A stretch of DNA of 64,000 bases from Bartonella sp. B1099 (GTDB taxonomy: Bacteria; Pseudomonadota; Alphaproteobacteria; Rhizobiales; Rhizobiaceae): positions 208,501 through 272,500 of the forward strand of contig NZ_CALYLN010000001.1 of NCBI RefSeq assembly GCF_944801835.1, read 5' to 3'. The position numbers and the translations under genes were made by a program. The notes below the pieces were generated by a model. That model made no database searches and was not told the DNA's origin. It was given only the letters and a program-made list of their open reading frames with translations. Below, in pieces: positions 61,940 through 64,000 of the stretch; position 1 is the first letter of the stretch; the number at the start of each line of letters is the position of its first letter.

Positions 61940-63016
61940 ATGGAAACCCGCATTCCTGAAAAAACACCTTTCGATACGAATTTTCTAGAAGAAACATCTC
62001 TAGAGACAAAATATTCATTTTTTCATACACCTATTTCATGGTCCGCCATTTTTGCTGGACTGGTTACAGCTCTTGCTGTTTCAATCTGTCTGTCTTTCCT
62101 CATAGCCGCTTTAGGTTTAAGCCAAATGGACTTTACCTCGTCCTCCCCTTTTAGAGGTTCTTTCCTCTCGATGGGTATTGGCTCCCTCATCGTTATGGTG
62201 ATCAGTCTTGCAAGTGGAGGCTTTGTTGCTGGGCGTTTTGCTGAAATCTCTGGCGCTCTTCACGGTTTCTTAACCTGGGCTCTCATCACACTGCTGATGA
62301 CATTCCAAGCCATCCACGTGATTTCACATACAGCAAACTTAAGCGCTAAAGCAGTTGGAAAAAGCACTTCTATGATAGAACAAACCGTCGACAACCTTCC
62401 CTCTCTACTTGCAAAATTAAACAGCGAAAATTTTGAAAAGTTTTTTGCAGAAAACCGTGACAATGGGATTAATTTTGATAAACTGGGTAATGAGTTGCGT
62501 ACGCTTCTCAAAAAAAGTGATATTCTAGCTCTCAATCCTGAACGCTTGAAACAAACCTATCAGGCTGCGCTCAACGATATTGGTTCTGCAATCACCGCTT
62601 TTAAAAATGATCCTTCGCATTATCGCACCACTCTGAAAAATCTAGGAAATACCCTTTCTAATCGCCTAGAAACGCTGACAGAAAAATTTGATCAAAGCGG
62701 TATCATCAAAGCGCTGATGAACAATGGCATGTCGCGTACAGAGGCACAAACGACAGCCACCCGCGCCGTTCAACTCTATCAAGGGGCAGAGGAAAAAACA
62801 GAACAAACCCTCAAAGCTCTAGAAAAACAAGCCGATACCTTGTCTCAAAAGCTTGATGCACGAGCCAAAGATGCTCTTCACATAGCTGACAAAGCCACGA
62901 CAAAAGCATCACACATGGGATGGTGGGGCTTCTTAGGGAGTCTGATAGGTGCCATCATTTCCAGTATTTGTGGCTATTATGGTTACAGAAGCCGTAAGGA
63001 TATTTTCAAGCTTTAA
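61940..63016 (+). CDS. Inner-membrane protein with long helical loop
   Basis: 358 residues from ATG 61940, chosen for AAGGAGA eight bases before it. Three membrane segments lie at ~32-60, ~75-95 and ~105-128. A long helical region (~130-320) rich in Leu, Lys, Glu, Ala and Thr is followed by a final Gly-rich helix (W-W-G-F-L-G-S-L-I-G-A-I-I-S-S-I) near the C-terminus and a basic end. Related proteins occur in Rhizobiales without known function. No catalytic motif seen; it may organise the envelope. Confidence 0.75.
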   Translation: METRIPEKTPFDTNFLEETSLETKYSFFHTPISWSAIFAGLVTALAVSICLSFLIAALGLSQMDFTSSSPFRGSFLSMGIGSLIVMVISLASGGFVAGRFAEISGALHGFLTWALITLLMTFQAIHVISHTANLSAKAVGKSTSMIEQTVDNLPSLLAKLNSENFEKFFAENRDNGINFDKLGNELRTLLKKSDILALNPERLKQTYQAALNDIGSAITAFKNDPSHYRTTLKNLGNTLSNRLETLTEKFDQSGIIKALMNNGMSRTEAQTTATRAVQLYQGAEEKTEQTLKALEKQADTLSQKLDARAKDALHIADKATTKASHMGWWGFLGSLIGAIISSICGYYGYRSRKDIFKL

Positions 63017-63042
63017 AACTTCTCATCTTTAAACAAAGGTAA

Positions 63043-63075
63043 AAAAAGCTGTATAGATTTGTACAGCTTTTTCAT
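63043..63075 (+). terminator. Terminator after membrane-protein gene
   Basis: AAAAAGCTGTA / TACAGCTTTTT hairpin with an eight-base loop and T tail. Confidence 0.88.
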
Positions 63076-64000
63076 CCTTACTATACGTTTTTGAGTTAAG
63101 CATTTTTACGGATTAACAGCTCCCTTGATTAGATTTTTTTAAAAAAGGATAGGAAGAAGGTTTTAGAGACATGTTTTATGGCGTTTTTTTTAAAAACCTG
63201 TTGTATAGAGGCTTTAGCGTTTTTGGCAATTTCCATGGGATTAAGCACGCATTTAAATGCGTAATAAACCCATAAGCACGCTACAAGCGACCTCCCATCT
63301 ATAGCACACGAAGCCTTCTCTGCGCGCGCTACCGTAATGGGGAAAATCACACCGCACGCACAAAATCAATAAACAAAACACCCCCACATTCCACCCTTGC
63401 AATGATCATCGGCGCAAGCAAAGCTCCCCCACATAGTGAAAGAACTGGAGGTTAATGTAAACGATTTCAATGTTAGTTTCATTTCAGCGCAGGCAAAAAG
63501 CTTTCCTCACGGAGGGAGGGTGGGAAGAGAGCCGATAGATAATGCACAGGTGTTGCCGCAAGAAGGAAGCCTATTGTGCACAGAATAGAGATGTGCGTTC
63601 TGGAAATAGCCAAGGGAAGAGATATCATACAAGAGAGCATATAGCCTATTTTTCAAGTGGCTTTTCGAGAGCGAAGTATCGATTGAGTTTCTGGCAAAGC
63701 TTTTATGCGCAGAATGACATATCTCTAGGCTCCTACCTTCTAGCCTTAGCGAGAAAGCTGTTTAGTGGCATTTCCCCTCTATTACGGTCCATTATGTTCT
63801 TTTACGCGGGAAGATTTCCGTCGCCCCCAGCCCCTCAACATAACTTTACCTGTGTTTTTTCTCCGATATGAGAAAGGTTGCAAGTGTTATTGATTTCAGC
63901 TCTTTAATGCTTTGGGAAGTGTGTCATTTTTTGACGTTTTTAGCTTTTGAAAGCGCAATATGTTTATTTATACTTTTATTTATACTGGGGGTATTTTTCT
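63076..64000. other. Gene-free end of window
   Basis: No convincing gene or RNA. Frames at 63129 (minus) and 63542 (plus) have no recognisable content. Confidence 0.45.

Noticed and set aside
63542..63871. 109-codon frame at the window end
   Set aside because: No family, odd composition rich in Arg, Cys and Ser, no ribosome site.

Overview
This looks like a chromosomal window from a Bartonella species of the radiating rodent/cat-associated group (lineage 4). It carries a complete virB2-virB11/virD4 type IV secretion operon with Bartonella effector protein (Bep) genes, three inducible-type autotransporters, Brt-like RNAs paired with XRE regulators, and AT-rich, repeat-laden gaps between islands of alphaproteobacterial core genes. 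All assignments come from reading the sequence and recalling the families; no search was run, and I do not name a species.

Layout. (1) 1-7.1 kb: three tandem autotransporter paralogues; the first is cut at or just before its start by the window edge, and the second has lost most of its passenger. (2) 7.1-18.1 kb: a decayed mobile-element zone with a truncated tyrosine recombinase, degenerate direct repeats, a coiled-coil protein, a tandem family of EexN-type lipoproteins (three intact, one broken) and a plasmid-like parA/ribbon-helix-helix pair. This resembles a collapsed integrated plasmid or conjugative element. (3) 18.1-21 kb: a DUF442 phosphatase-like gene, a small membrane protein, and ribF coupled to a HAD-family gene. 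(4) 22-22.8 kb: two tandem Brt-like RNA units, the second followed by an intact XRE regulator. (5) 23.4-46.8 kb: a membrane-anchored nuclease-like gene divergent from virB2; virB2 to virB11 with mostly overlapping genes; a biaA-type antitoxin; bepA; virD4; bepC; and four effectors with BID domains but no FIC domain. (6) 47.6-64 kb: core genes (murJ, trpS, uspA-like, nfuA-like, phnA/yjdM, pgm, a peroxiredoxin, hisS, pyrF) mixed with a hypothetical gene, another integrase scrap, an inverted Brt-like/XRE copy with a nonsense codon, and a membrane protein with a long helical loop.

How it works together. VirB2-11 and the coupling protein VirD4 should form a translocation channel. The BID domains and positively charged tails of the Beps are the signals VirD4 recognises. 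BepA carries a canonical AMPylation FIC motif and is preceded by a small inhibitor; BepC carries the noncanonical lysine version. The downstream effectors are scaffolds with tyrosine-phosphorylation motifs and SH3-ligand-like repeats. Three of those genes share a nearly identical upstream leader with the same promoter-like element, and their 3' sides share an inverted repeat, so the array appears to have grown by duplication of a whole expression cassette.

Items most worth checking: the hisS frameshift in an 11-bp G/C run; the short 274-aa effector built on a 39-residue duplicated tyrosine module; the two-BID effector with no recognisable phosphotyrosine motif; the shared bep leader and inverted repeats; the EexN array beside parA; the nearly intact second XRE gene with one stop codon; and a pyrF of the longer type-2 subfamily.
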